Shown one piece after another: positions 45,201-57,432 of a DNA stretch of 64,000 nucleotides (positions within the stretch are counted from its first letter, which is position 1; every line of letters begins with the position of its first letter). Under the pieces are notes generated by a model, which was not told the DNA's origin, searched no databases, and saw nothing but the letters and a program-made list of their open reading frames with translations. Made by a program: the position numbers and the translations under genes. The stretch is from Elymus sibiricus. Its lineage: Eukaryota; Streptophyta; Magnoliopsida; Poales; Poaceae. The DNA is taken from positions 186,864,936 through 186,928,935 of the forward strand of contig CM077676.1 of assembly GCA_039707655.1 (NCBI GenBank). Direction: 5' to 3'.

Positions 45201-45432
45201 ATCCAAGGGACTCGACAAGCATCACCTTTTCCATGTGTCGATCCTTTGAAATGGCAACCTTACCTAGACCCAATACCTTGCTTTTTCCTTTGTCAGCGTA
45301 TGTGATATGCTTCAGATGAGACGGAGTAAGGGGAGCATCAGTGAGGAGATTCCTATCTCCAGTCATATGATTCGTGCAGCCACTGTCCAAGACCCATTCA
45401 GTGGCTGAAGGTGTATCATCCTGTAGAAGCAT
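42247..45432 (-). pseudogene. Sirevirus D pol: protease, integrase, RT, RNase H
   Basis: This is a Copia polyprotein in domain order PR-INT-RT-RH. Protease: DSGCTNHMTG near residue 16 from the ATG at 45432. TGA at 44989-44991 interrupts the GAG_pre-integrase region, where CGA (Arg) is expected before LGHAGM. Integrase has H/C ligands around CGACESGK and the acidic triad in [15 protein letters not shown] and [12 protein letters not shown] carries YVDDIIFG (43178-43200 in window coordinates) and the preceding [11 protein letters not shown] block. RNase H shows [21 protein letters not shown] and KHIEIRHHF. One stop in 1060 codons makes this the best-preserved pol here. Gag is in a different frame and ends at 45656, so the gag-pol join depends on frameshifting or a lost upstream start. 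Confidence 0.92.
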
Positions 45433-45655
45433 TAGTCTGACTTACAAATTCATATGCTTCAAAGTGAAGAATATGATGATGATGAATTTCGTCAGACAAT
45501 TTCATCAATGAATAATATCTAGCAGCATAAGGGATGTGTGAAATGAAACATTCATTCCAACATGATTAGCCTGCATCCCAACAGGCATTTTGTCAGGTCT
45601 TCAGCAAATTCATCAGACATTTTAGTTGTTTGAAGACCTAACCCTGCAGAAGAGA

Positions 45656-48178
45656 TTAGTTCTTCTTCTTAACCACCCACATCTGAATGGGTGGCTGAGA
45701 AGCAATGTGGCGAAGTGCATTAATGGAGAACTTAGGCATTGAAGAATATGCATTTCTCTTCACAGGAGGGTTATAGTAATTGAATGAATAAGCAGAGAAA
45801 TTCTTCGAAGATTTGTGAACATAGTGGTTCGAAGAATAATGCTCATATTCATCAAATCACTGTTTGTTTCCCTACGAAACAGAGGCATTAGTGCGACCAT
45901 AAGTGGGTCTGTGTCCATTTGACGACTTTAATCCCTGTGAAGAATTTGCCCTGAGAAGTTTCTTCTTCATCGGTGGTGTCATGATGACATTCACCTGAAG
46001 ATTCTCCAGACGGCTTTTAGGAACCCAGATTTTCTTCACAGGTGGACCGTTCCTGCAGTTAGTACCAATGAATCTGGCAAAGACCTCACCATTCTGATTC
46101 TTGAACAGTTTATAGTTGGAGTCAAATGACTCATCTGAAGAATATGAAGAATCACAACTATAGCCAGATAATGTGGATGGGTCTACTGGAGGTCCCTTTG
46201 CAGCAACCCATGTGGTTTTGGGATACTGCTCAGGCTTCCAATACGAACCATCTGCGTTGAGCTTTCTCTCAAAGGCAATACCCTCCTTCCTAGGGTTCCT
46301 GTGAAGAATTTGCTTTTTGAGCACGTCACACAGGGTTTGATGCCCTTTGAGGCTTTTGTACATGCTAGTGACATACAATTCCTTCAGCCCTGCATTTTCA
46401 TCAGTATCACTGGTGGCTTCCTCAGATGAGGGGTTAGTGGCCACCGTAGCAGTTGAAGCAATTGCAAGAATAGAAGCATTTGAACATTCAGCTGAAGAAT
46501 TAGCATTATCACATTCAAAGCATTTTAAGCATGGTGCAACAAATTCTTCCTGAGTGGTACTGATCTGTTGAGCGAGGAGTGAATCGTTTTCTTTTTGAAA
46601 ATCATCATGAGACGCTCTCAGCTTCTCGAGATCTTGCTTCCTTTGAAGGAATTCATAGGATAGCTTCTCATGTTCAGCTGAGAGGGACACATGACGACTT
46701 TCAAGTTTGTCATATTGAGACTTAAGCCTTCTGAGATCCTCAGACAAGGCTTGACTACGATCCATTTCCTCGTCCAACAGGTCATCGCTTTTGTCTAGCA
46801 GTTTTTGAATCTTTTCCATGGCATGTTGTTGCTCAGTTGCAATTTTAGCAAGTTTCTTGTAGCTTGGTTTAGCTTCACACTCAGAATCATCATCATTGGA
46901 AGTTTCAAAGTAAGCTTCTCGTGAGGTTACCTTTGCACCTCGTGCCATGAAGCAATAGGTGGGAGTGTAGTCATCAGCACAGTCGTCATTGTTGGTGAAG
47001 ATACCATTATCCTCAGTGTTGAAGATGGACTTGCTGACGTATTCAGTGGCGAGAGCAAGGCTTGCCACACCAGTGTCTGACTCCTCCTCAGATTCCTCTG
47101 CTTGCTGATCATCAGATTCTTCTTCAGAATCCATTTCCTTCCCAAGGAATGCACGAGCTTTGCTAGAACTGGATTTCTTGTCTTTCTCAAAAAAAAAAGA
47201 ACTGGATTTCTTGTGAGATGAGGACTTTGATGAAGACTTTGAGGACTTCTTCTTCTGCCAAAGAGGGCAGTCGGCGATGTAGTGGCCCGGCTTCTTGCAT
47301 TTGTGACAAGTTCTTTTGTTATAGTCTCGAGCAGACGCTTCTCCAGTGTTCTTCGAGTCATACTTTGAAGATTTTCCAAATCGATTCTTCTTGGAAAACT
47401 TCTGGAACTTCTTCACCAGCATAGCCAGTTCTCTGCCAATTTCCTTAGCACCATCAGAACTGCTCTCATATTCCTCTTCTTCTTCAGATGAAGAAATAGC
47501 CTTGGCTTTTGCTTTAGCCTTCAGAGCGCGAGGGCGACCATAGCTGGGTCCATACATATCTCTCTTCTCTGCTTGCTGAAATTCATGTGTGTTGAGCCTC
47601 TCAATAATGTCAGCAGGATCCAGTGACTTGTAATCAGGGCGCTCTAGAATCATTAGTGCCAAAGTGTCGAAGGAACTGTCCAGAGACCTCAACAATTTCT
47701 TCACCACCTCATGATCGGTGATGTCTGCAGCACCAAGAGCTTGAAGCTCATTGGAGATATCAGTGAGGCGGTCAAAGGTTTGCTGTACATTTTCGTTGTC
47801 GAGTCTTTTGAAGCGATTGAAGAGATTGTGCAAAACATCAACTCGGGAGTCACGTGGAGTGGAAACACCCTCATTCACTTTTGAAAGTCGTTCCCAGATG
47901 AGCTTCGAGGTTTCTAGTGCACTCACTCTGCCATACTGTCCTTTGTTGAGATGACCACAAATGATGTTCTTCGCTTGAGAGTCCAGTTGTTTGAATCTCT
48001 TCACATCAGCAGCATTGATACTTGGTGAAATGGTGGGGACGCCGTTCTCGACGATGAACCAGAGATCATTGTCAATAGCCTCAAGATGCATTCGCATCTT
48101 GTTCTTCCAGTAGGGATAGTCTATGCCATCGAAGATGGGGCACACAGCGGAGACCTTGATCATACCTGCGGTCGACAT
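45656..48178 (-). pseudogene. Sirevirus D gag
   Basis: The frame opens at ATG 48178, about 55 bases after the PBS, and would end at TAA 45656-45658 after 840 codons. Stops at 45872-45874 (TAG for CAG) and 45857-45859 (TGA for TGG) cut it to 768 residues. The N-terminal UBN2-type gag domain is clear (FDGIDYPYWKNKMRMHL, then GHLNKGQYGRVSALETSK). A CCHC zinc knuckle, CHKCKKPGHYIADCP, lies at about residue 290-305. A Ser/Lys-rich region, an acidic region and a long coiled-coil-like stretch (about residues 440-540) follow. Long Gag proteins with C-terminal extensions are normal for Sireviruses. It binds element RNA and forms cytoplasmic particles. Confidence 0.88.
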
Positions 48179-48231
48179 AACTAAAACTCCAGGTGGTTAA
48201 ACCAAAATCATACAGAACAAGGGAGTACTTT

Positions 48232-48243
48232 GCTCTGATACCA
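48232..48243 (-). other. PBS of Sirevirus D, initiator-Met type
   Basis: On the minus strand this reads TGGTATCAGAGC, two bases after the LTR. It is the standard initiator methionine tRNA primer site. Confidence 0.9.
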
Positions 48244-48245
48244 AT

Positions 48246-49330
48246 TGAAAGCGCAGGTTATCTCCCAGAGGGGGGTGAATGGGAGATTATTAGAAATTTG
48301 TCAAACTCTGATGAATTTGACGAAGATCAGAGTGAAGAAATAGAAACGCAAGGGAAACTAAGTCATCACAGAATCAGAGTACATGCGATCAGTATACATA
48401 AGAGTGAAGAACATGCAATCATAGAATCATACAAGCATGAAGAATATGAACTGAGGAAATAAAAGATAGCATGATTAAATACTTCAGTTCAAATTCGTCA
48501 GAGGATAGATCACAAATTCTTCAGCAGCAGAATAAAGTAAGAGAGGGTGAGGAATTTGAAACCAGGTTGGCTCGGTGAAGACAATAGAATTTGGTAGACC
48601 AGTTCCAGTTGCCGTATCAACTGTACGTCTGGTTGAGGCGGCTGAGTCGCAACTCAGAGGACACTTAGTCCTCACTGTATTCCTCTTGAGCTAAGGTCAC
48701 TTAGACCTCGCCCAATCACTCGTGGTAAGTCTTCAAGGGAGACTTCCGAAACCTTCACAGACTTGTTCACCGGCACGCCACAATTACTCTTGGGTGCTCA
48801 GAACATGATGCCTAACCGTTTGGAGGAATGACAGTCCTCAAAGGCAACAAGCGTCAGATCACACAGATCGATCTCTTCAGTGATGCTCAATCACTTTGGC
48901 TCTGGTTGGGTTTTTCCTCACTTGGGTTCTTTCAAAGTCATCAGAGGATGGGTTGCTCTCAAATGATAAGTGTCAAGTTCTCTCGGAGCAGCCAACAAAC
49001 AAGTGGTTGTGGGGGGCGGCTATTTATAGCCAGGGGCAACCCGACAAGAATTGTCATTAATGCCCTTCTCTGATTCGACCGTTGTCAGGATAAGGATCCA
49101 CTCGACAGCTGGCACGCGACGTAGCAACGGTCGGAAAATTGATCTCTCAATTTCATTGGGGCACTCAATTTCCTCACGGTAGGCAGATCGCACTGGCGAA
49201 CTCCTAACTCCTCAGCCTGACCAAATTCGTCAGCGACCAGATGAACTTCGTCACTGTCGCTAGCAAATGCGTCAGCTGTACTTGAGATTTCCAAAGGCTT
49301 CACTTGAAGCGGCTTATGTGTGTATAGGTT
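48246..49330 (-). repeat. 5' LTR of Sirevirus D (interrupted by element E)
   Basis: It matches 31019-31289 plus 35513 to about 36330 of the 3' LTR. It stops at 49330 where element E begins, and about 320 bases of LTR should continue beyond E. The TATA box is at 49018-49031 (minus strand). Confidence 0.9.
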
Positions 49331-52300
49331 TGTGGCACCCCGGCTCAGAGCAACCGGTTTACCTTGCATTGCCAGCCCAGAGATCAAGTCTTCTGGCAAT
49401 ACACAACAACTTGGTACAGAAAACAACCGCTTTATTGATCTCTTAGCGGAAACACAGGTTCACATATTACATGATGAGCGAGGCCAAGCGGCACACATGG
49501 TGCGGCTGCACTTATGTACATTATTTAGTAGACATGGCAGGGCCTCGATGATATGGGAACTACTACGCGGCAGCGGAACGACGAGGTAGTGGAACTCCAC
49601 TCCACAGGGACACTGCTGGGACACGGCCTAGAGCGCGACATACTGCTCGACATCCACACCATGCACTGCTTCTCCTGCATCTGGCATGATAAGCCAGGTG
49701 AGTACTTTGAATGTACTCGCAAGCTCACAGCAAACAAAACAAGTGCGACAAACAACAACAAGGCATTTAACAGGTTTAATGCATGAGCATGTTACTACTC
49801 AACATGAGGTGTGTATGAAACAATGCCATGGTCCCTGGGACCAACTTACCATCTCGGGGTTACCACGTAACCACCATTCATAACTCACCAACGAGATCCC
49901 CACTTGATCACATTCATACCTTTCATAGTGATCCTCACTCGATCACCACTTCTGCATGTGCCATCTTGGGAATCTTAGTGTGCAATTTAATTAAATCTGT
50001 TGACCCACGGTGTGACCTACTACGAACTGTGTCCATATCTGAGGACGCGGCTATCGATAGATTATACACTCTGCAGAGGTTAGTACACTGTACCCACACT
50101 ACGGAACTCATGGCCTCGTCCTCCCATTCGGGTGGACCAATGACATTCCGACAAAACCAATCTATTGCATGACACTCTCCCGGCCACTACCGGCCACTCC
50201 GACAAACTCCCCTTTGGGCTATGTCCTGGGTGACCCCGATGCCAACATGTGACATCCGCCACCTTTGTGGCTGCCACCGTCGTGGCCAAACATAAACATC
50301 GTCCCAAACGGGGACCTCGGTACCATAAAACTCAGGTCCTCAAGGTTATGACTGCCTACCGGGCCAGGGTAGCGCCAGAGCACAACCTTCCCTTGTAGGA
50401 GGCACCGGCGAGAGGCATGACAATAGACCGCATTAGGGCCTCCCCATCCAGGCAAGTGTGGTTGCACTGGTGAGCTCGATTAGGTGGCACCATGACTCGA
50501 TCAACAACATGTTCAAGTTGAATTAATATCAAGTTTAAATTGACATGAAATGATTTGAGCCATAGTGCGAATGGATGCAGGGGGTATGTTCATGAGTGAT
50601 GAATGCATCATACTACCTTATGTGCATATGACATGATTCCTACTGCCCACATTAGCAAGTAAGCATATACCCTACTGCATAATATCAAAATGACAAGAAC
50701 AAAGGCTATGCAATAAGAGCTATATAGCAAATTATTTTAAATAGTGAATATATGATGAATTTAATTCAATTAAACCAAAGTCATTGCAATGCCATCCTTG
50801 CATATGAATGTTGTGGCTTGCCATGGTTCAGAGGAGTGTCACAATACTCCTAGCCTTCTCCAACACAACTAGGTTCTTCTGAAAATATTTTAAATGCAAA
50901 AAGAAAATGTCACATAGCAGTGTTTATTTCACCAGAAATTCTCAGCAGCAAGAAAAATTCTGAAACTTGGCATGCATAAACTTTGGAATTTTACAAACCA
51001 GTAGCAAAAAGAATCAACTTAATTGGACTTATAGATTAAAAGTTATAGCTGGTCAAAGTTGGATTAAATCTGGTCAAAATTTCCATTTAAACGAAAATCC
51101 AGAAGCGGCCACGTCGAAGACGTATTCGGCGAATACGCCTCCACTTATACCGCATCGAGAGAGTGAGAGAGAGGCTGACGGGTGGGTCCCACTGTCAGGG
51201 TTAAATAGGAGAGAGGGAGGGAACAGAGAGAGCGGCGCTTTCGCCGGCGATACTCCGGCAAGGAGTCCACGGCGGTCGCCGGAGTTTGGTGGGATGGACT
51301 CAGGGCAGCACGACGAACACGTACGTACCCGAAGTGACGGCGGGGGTGGACGGACGGCGTCGGAAACTTCCTCTCCAGAGTCGGCGGCGGCGGAGCTGAT
51401 CGGACTTGGCGATTCCGGCGACAATCCGGCGAGCTAGCGGCACCGTCGAGCTCAGGAGGTTACCACGGTCTCGGGGGAAGCAGTGGTTGGAGCTGGGATG
51501 GGCTAGGATGAGTGCACGTTGGTGGGGAATCTACGGTGGGTTTTGGTGATCAACGGCGGCGAGAGGCCCTCCCGGCCTTGCCGTGCTCGTGGGGGAGTAA
51601 TTTGTGGCCAGAGAAGTGGAGTGGGATGACTAGAACGGCTCGGGGGTGCTTCTATTTATAGGGAGAGCTCGCCCGTGTTCAGGTGCCTGCCGGCGACGAG
51701 CTGCAGCAGAGGAGAGGGGAAGATAAGCACGGGCTCGGTGTGGGGATGAGCAGTGGAGCTCTGGCTACGCGGTGCACGTGTGCGGGCACAGTGGCGCGCA
51801 CTACACGGAGAATGCGGGGCACGCGCACCCACTGTTCTGCCGTGTAGCTCTCGGCCGTTTCCGGCGACCGGCTTGCCATCGTCGGGGAGGAACAGGGAGA
51901 GGCCTGGGTGGGGCGCTGGGGTTGGCTGCGGGACTGGGACACGGTGCGGTGTCGCGAGGAGGGCGAATGGACGGTGGCCGAGGGCCCCGACGCACAGAGC
52001 GCGGCTAGCGCATGCAGTGCACCGCGCTCTCACGCGGTCACCGCGTGCACTGGCACACGGGGTGCTTTCGGTGCTGCCACACCATGTCCATCATGTACTC
52101 CTCTCAACGCGGTGCCTAGAAATGCTCTTGCCTTGCCATCTGGCACAGTGGAGGTGACTAGAGCAAGCTGCAAAGTTTCTGGACAGAAACTTGTGCCAAA
52201 CACTGGGGACAAACGGCTAGGAGTTTTGAGCTGAAATTTTGGGGTTAAGCATTACTTAGGAGGGTAGTCATGTGGTAAAATTTTTAGCCCCAACAGATGA

Positions 52301-52728
52301 AGGAAAAATATAGTTGCTTCACAAAGTGACCATTCTGTCCAGAAGCAAAAACATTTTCCTTGGCTAAAATTTTCCAAATGACCATGGGATATTTTTGCAT
52401 AGGAAGGTGAGGCATGATCCAAAGAATATTTGGGAATTTCCTTGGAATTTTTGGAGCAATAAAAATAGGGGTTGCTTCATAGCTATGTGAGAAAATAGGC
52501 ATTATCAGAGAGAAAATGAATATAATGCCATTAAATAAAAATACCCAATGGCATTATGGTGAGAGGGATGAGGTCTAGTGAAGGTTTAGGGATGATAGAA
52601 CCCACTTGGAAGAAAATCAAAAATAAATCCAAGTGGTAAGTCCAAACGAATTGACAGAAAACCTCAAATGCAAATAAAATATTCAATACATCCAAATAAA
52701 AGAAAAAGGCAAAATCCAGGGTGTTACA
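49331..52728 (-). repeat. 3' LTR of chromovirus E (3398 bp)
   Basis: On the minus strand it starts TGTAACACCCTGG and ends GGTGCCACA. It contains a GC-rich transcribed zone (51100-52180), a TATA box (51652-51661), a palindrome CGTATTCGGCGAATACG (51121-51137), and landmarks shared with F and G (CTGCAGAG plus CGATAGCC near 50041-50080, GAGTAC...GTACTC near 49700-49718). Several short GC-rich ORFs occur on both strands, without credible domains. Confidence 0.9.
51652..51661 (-). promoter_or_regulatory. TATA box in the E 3' LTR
   Basis: On the minus strand this reads CTATAAATAG, preceding a GC-rich leader. The 5' LTR counterpart (60759-60768) reads CGATAAATAG. Confidence 0.6.
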
Positions 52729-55700
52729 AACGTCCCCCCCTTAGGATGAATCTCGTCCTCGAGATTCGGTTGCTTAGGAAACAAATATGGGTATGCAGTC
52801 CTTAAGAAATCCTCTCTTTCCCAGGTGGCCTCATCCTCAGTGTGGTGCTCCCATTGGACCTTGTAAAATTTTATAGTCTTGCTGCGGGTGACTCTGTCCA
52901 TCTCTTCCAAGATTCTCAAGGGTTTCTCCTCATATGTTAAATCTTTGGCTAGCTCCAGTTCTGCCATATCCGTCTGTTTTGCGGGTGGTGCGATGCATTT
53001 TCGTAGCTGAGACACGTGGAACACATCATGAACCTCGGATAGCTCGGGAGGCAATTCTAACTGATAAGCCACTTTGCCCACCCGGGTCATAACTGGAAAC
53101 GGACCAATGTACCTTGGTATGAGCTTTCCCCGGGTATGAAACCTTTTGACTCCTTTCATGGGGGTAACTCGGAGATATGAATATTCACCTGGTTCGAAAC
53201 TGATCTGCCTATGCTTCGAGTTATAGTAGCTCTTCTGACGAGATTTGACTACTTGCAGTCGGTCTCGAATTTCTTTAACTTGCTTTTCTGCTTCCATCAT
53301 CAAATCAGTCCCGAAGATTCGGCTGTCTCCTGTCTGAGTCCAGTTCAGCGGGGTACGACACTTACGTCCATATAGAGCCTCAAAAGGTGACATCTTGAGG
53401 CTAGTCTGGTAGCCGTTGTTGTAAGAAAACTCAGCGTACGGTAGGCTGTCTTCCCATTTGGGTCCATGAGCAAGAGCGCACGCCTAAAGCATATTTTCCA
53501 AGATTTGATTTACCCACTCTGTCTGCCCATCTGTCTGAGGGTGATAAGCGGTGCTATGCTTCAAAGCGGTTCCCAAGGCTTGGTGTAGACGTAGCCAGAA
53601 TGCCGAAGTAAACAAAGATCCTCGGTCTGAAGTGATAGTCCTGGGTACCCCATGCAGACTGACAATCCTGGACACGTAAAGTTGAGCGAGTTGGTCTGCA
53701 CGGTAGGTTGTCCTTATTGGAATAAAGTGGGCCACCTTGGTGAGCATGTCGACCACGACCCATATGGCGTTATTACCTCGTGGTGTCCTTGGTAACCCCA
53801 CGATGAAGTCCATACAGATATCATCCCATTTCCATTGCGGAACGGGTAAGGGTTGAAGTAGACCAGCAGGTTTCTGGTGTTCAGCCTTCACCTTGTTGCA
53901 TACGTCACAACAGGCGACGTAATAGGCGATATCTTTCTTCATACCTTCCCACCAGAATGTTTGCTTCAAGTCTTGATACATTTTAGTGCCTCCAGGATGG
54001 ATAGAGTATGCGGACTCGTGAGCTTCCTTCAGAATTTGCTGCTTTAATTCCCCGAGGTCCGGTACACAGACTCGATCCCGAAATCAGAGTGTACCTTTGT
54101 CATCAATGTTGAAATCTGGCATCTTCCCTTCTCGTACTTGGGCCATTATCTTGAGTAACATTGGGTCACCAGGTTGAGCCTTTCGGATTTCATCTTCCAG
54201 AGTAGGGGTTACTTCCAAAGTAACCGAGCAGATTGCATCACACAAGATCATATTGAGCTGGGCTATTTCTTCTTGAAGTGCTGGGTGCAGGCGCTCGATT
54301 AATGTGTTTGCGGTAGCCGGTTTACGACTGAGAGCATCGGCGACCACATTTGCTTTTCCTGGGTGGTAGTTGATACCCAGGTCATAATCTTTGACCAACT
54401 CAAGCCATCTTCTTTGTCGGAGGTTCAAGTCCGGTTGCGTGAATATATACTTGAGACTCTTGTGGTCAATGTAGATTTGGCATCGTTTTCCAATGATGTA
54501 ATGCCTCCAAATTTTTAAGGCATGGACCACAACTGCCATCTCCAAGTCATGGGTAGGATAATTCTCCTCATGGGGTCAGAGCTGTCTTGATGCATAGGCC
54601 ACGACCTTTCCATCTTGCATAAGTACACATCCAATGCCACGCCTGGATGCGTCGCAATATATGTCGAAGCTCCGGTAGATATCTGGTAGAGTCAACACTA
54701 GAGCGGTGGTCAAACGGATCTTCAATTCATTGAAACTGTTCTCACATGCTTCCGTCCATATGAATTTCTGATTCTTCTTGAGTAGTTCAGTCATTGGCTT
54801 GGCAATCTTTGAGAAGCCTTCAATGAAGCGACGGTAATAACCTGCCAGACCCAAGAAACTCCTGATTTCTGTTACTGAAACAGGTGTCTTCCACTTCAGG
54901 ACTTCTATGACTTTGCTTTGGTCCATGGCCACTCCTTGAGCGGAAAGAGTATGTCCAAGGAATCCCACTTGTTTAAGCCAAAATTCGCATTTGCTAAACT
55001 TGGCGTAGAGTTGATGAGTGCGTAATCGTTCCAACACTGCTCGGAGATGCAGCTTGTGCTCCTCTTCACTTTTGGAATATATGAGGAGGTCATCAATGAA
55101 CACCACTACAAACTTGTCCAAGAAGTCCATGAACACCTTGTTCATCATGTGCATGAAGAATGCAGGAGCGTTGGTCAGCCCAAATGACATGACCGTATAC
55201 TCGTACAACCCGTATCATGTGGTGAATGCTGTCTTGGGGATATCTTCTTTTCTGATTTTTAGCTGGTGATACCCGGTGCGCAAATCAATCTTGGAGAACA
55301 CTTGAGCTCCACTGAGTTGATCAAACAAATCATCGATCCTGGGTAGCAGGTATTTATTCTTGATTGTGACATCATTGAGAGCACGGTAGTCAACACACAT
55401 CCGGAGACTGCCATCCTTCTTGCCCATGAATATTGCAGGTGCCCCCCAAGGAGATGAGCTGGGGCGAATATATCCTTTTTGGAGCATCTCATCCAATTGC
55501 TTCTTCAGCTCCACTAGTTCAGATGAAGGCATTCGATAATACTTCTTGTAAATTGGTGCTGTTCTGGGCACAAGCTCAATGGAAAATTCAAGCTCTCGAT
55601 CAGGTGGCATGCCTGGCAATTCATCTGGAAACACATCTGGGAACTCACAGACCACTGGGACTAGATTCATTTCTGTAGCAATGGCAGCATAAACCATCCC

Positions 55701-57212
55701 CTTCTTTGGTATGGCTCGACCGGCATAGAATCAAGCGGACTAGCCCGAGGGATTTATTAGCGTGACTTCTCTTGTTGCGCAGTTGATGCAGACCTGGTGT
55801 CTTGTCAACCAATCCATCCCCAAAATAATATCCAATGTGGGAGACTCAATGGATACCAGTGATGCGGGGAAGATGACTCCATTGATTGATATTTTCAATC
55901 CTTGGTATACAATATTCGTCCTGAGTCTGGATCCGGGGGATTGTACCACCATAACTTTGTCCAAAAGAGTATAGGAAAGGCGATGTTGGGCAACAAAACT
56001 CTGCGAAATAAAAGAATGGGAAGCCCCGGAATCGAATAAAATTGTTGCAGGTATGTCATTAACAGGAAACATACCAATGACCACATCGGGAACTTCAGAG
56101 ACTTCCTCGGCGGAGATGTGATGAACTTGCCCTTGAATATACCTCCGTTTGGGGAATTGCCCCACATAATTGACTTGAGGCTTCAGGTTGGCTGTTGTCT
56201 TGCCGTTCTTGGGACACTGCCTAGCGTAATGCCCAGTCTGTCCACATGAATAACAGGCATTGTTACGCTGACAGTCTTCCTTGTTTGGCTTGGCGACCGC
56301 AGTCTTGATCTGACTTTCATTCTTGATGTTCCCCTGCTGCCAGGTTGGCTTGAACTCGAACTGAGGTTGCTGCCAAGTACGAACCTTCTGAAAAACTTGC
56401 CCTTCCTTCTTGGGTTCAAACTTGCGTTTGCGGTCCTCATAGGCAGTCTTATGATCATTAACCAGTTTGTGTTCCCTTTCGGCAATGAGTGCCTTGTTCA
56501 CCAAAGTTTGGAAGTCGGGGAAATCCAGCATGCTGAGTGCACATCGGAGGGTAAGGTTGAGTCCTCCGAGGAACCGATCTATCTTCCGTTCTTCGGTGGC
56601 CACATCATGCGTGGAATAACGGGCCAAGTGATTGAACTTGTTTAAATACTCACTTACAGTCGAAGTCCCTTGTGTAAGGGTGAGAAATTCTCGCTGCTTG
56701 ACCTTCATGATGCCGGCAGGAATGTGATACTTGCGGAATTTATCTTTGAATTTATCCCAAGTAATCTCGTCTTCAGCAGGCCACATAACTTTGGCATTGT
56801 CCGACCATATAGCAGCTGGTCCTTCTAGATAATGAGTGGCGAAGGGTACCTTATCAGCATCTTCAGTGCGAGCAATTTCCAGCTTCTTCTCAATGGTCCT
56901 CAACCAATCATCAGCTTCCATCGGATCCACTGCTTGACTGAAACTTGGCGGTTTGGTCCTCTAAAAGTCTGACAGCTTGGAGTGATTACCATTGTGATTA
57001 TTCTGCCCAACCATAGTCTGCATGCTTCTCAGGAACTCCATCAGATCTTGGTTCCTCTTCTCTTCAAACATCCACATAATCTGCTCTATTGTGGGTGCTT
57101 GAGGTGGAGGGGGTGGTGGCTGATACGGTTCTGGAGAATGTCCTGCTTGCCTGGCGGATCGACTAACTGGAGTATCGTCGCCACCATAACAGTTACTGCC
57201 ACACCTTGTCAT
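52683..57212 (-). pseudogene. chromovirus E gag-pol polyprotein (seven in-frame stops, no frameshift)
   Basis: One continuous frame of 1510 codons. Gag core lies at about residues 95-240. The CCHC knuckle CYSCGQTGHYARQCP is near 320-334 and protease FDSGASHSF near 393-401. RT runs from about 530 with FIDDLLIYS near 705, followed by RNase H. Integrase has CCDVCNKVK and the catalytic DFIVG, SDRGSLF and TEWVNQ regions (about 1080-1240). A chromodomain (KVQWEHHTEDEATWE) lies near 1455-1490. Stops are at 56961, 55740, 55731, 55215, 54576, 54084 and 53484. The natural stop (52683) is 46 bases inside the 3' LTR, so the PPT is read as coding sequence. ATG 57212 follows an acceptor-like ATATATAG. The chromodomain would target integration to modified chromatin. 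Confidence 0.92.
52729..52745 (-). other. PPT of chromovirus E (within coding sequence)
   Basis: On the minus strand this reads CCTAAGGGGGGGACGTT, adjacent to the LTR start and inside the gag-pol frame. Confidence 0.85.
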
Positions 57213-57432
57213 CCTATATATGTTTCCCAATACGAAGCATCGAGATGAGCAACATCCATTAGGGGAAAAAATAGGAAGGTGAAGCAACAAACCCAGAAGA
57301 GAAATCGAGAAAAGCCAAAGCGAATAACAGAAAGCAACATAATTATACAATACATCATCCGGCATACATAACCGGATAACAGCATGGATAGTACTACTAC
57401 ATGCATACAACCAAACATCACACCATCCTCGT
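57213..57432 (-). other. spacer or intron between the extra ORF and gag of E
   Basis: A 220-base T-rich stretch on the minus strand ends AACATATATAG|GATGACAAGG immediately at the gag ATG. This resembles a 3' splice site with a pyrimidine-rich run (TTCCTATTTTTTCCCC) before it. Donor candidates lie near the end of the upstream ORF. If spliced, the two ORFs could be fused or gag could be reached without reinitiation. Confidence 0.4.

Larger units (their letters stand above)
31019..49330 (-). mobile_element. Sirevirus D (Copia), nearly complete
   Basis: This is a minus-strand element. Its 5' LTR (48246 to 49330, broken by element E) is followed by an initiator-Met PBS, gag (48178-45656), pol (45432-42247), a large env-position ORF with its own promoter-like leader (41628-37175), PPT, and a 3' LTR (36652 down to 31019, interrupted by solo LTR F). 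Gag with zinc knuckle, the PR-INT-RT-RH order and YVDDIIFG identify Copia. The extra ORF after RNase H and the LTR start TGTAAGTGCATC identify Sirevirus. LTRs differ at 7 of about 270 bases. The left flank is GACCG (31014-31018), and the right duplication lies beyond element E. Confidence 0.9.

Noticed and set aside
51656..52234. Overlapping GC-rich ORFs on both strands in E's LTR (and the copies at 60759-61341)
   Set aside because: They overlap in several frames on both strands, have no domain, and differ between the two LTR copies by frame-changing substitutions. GC-rich LTR leaders produce such ORFs by chance.
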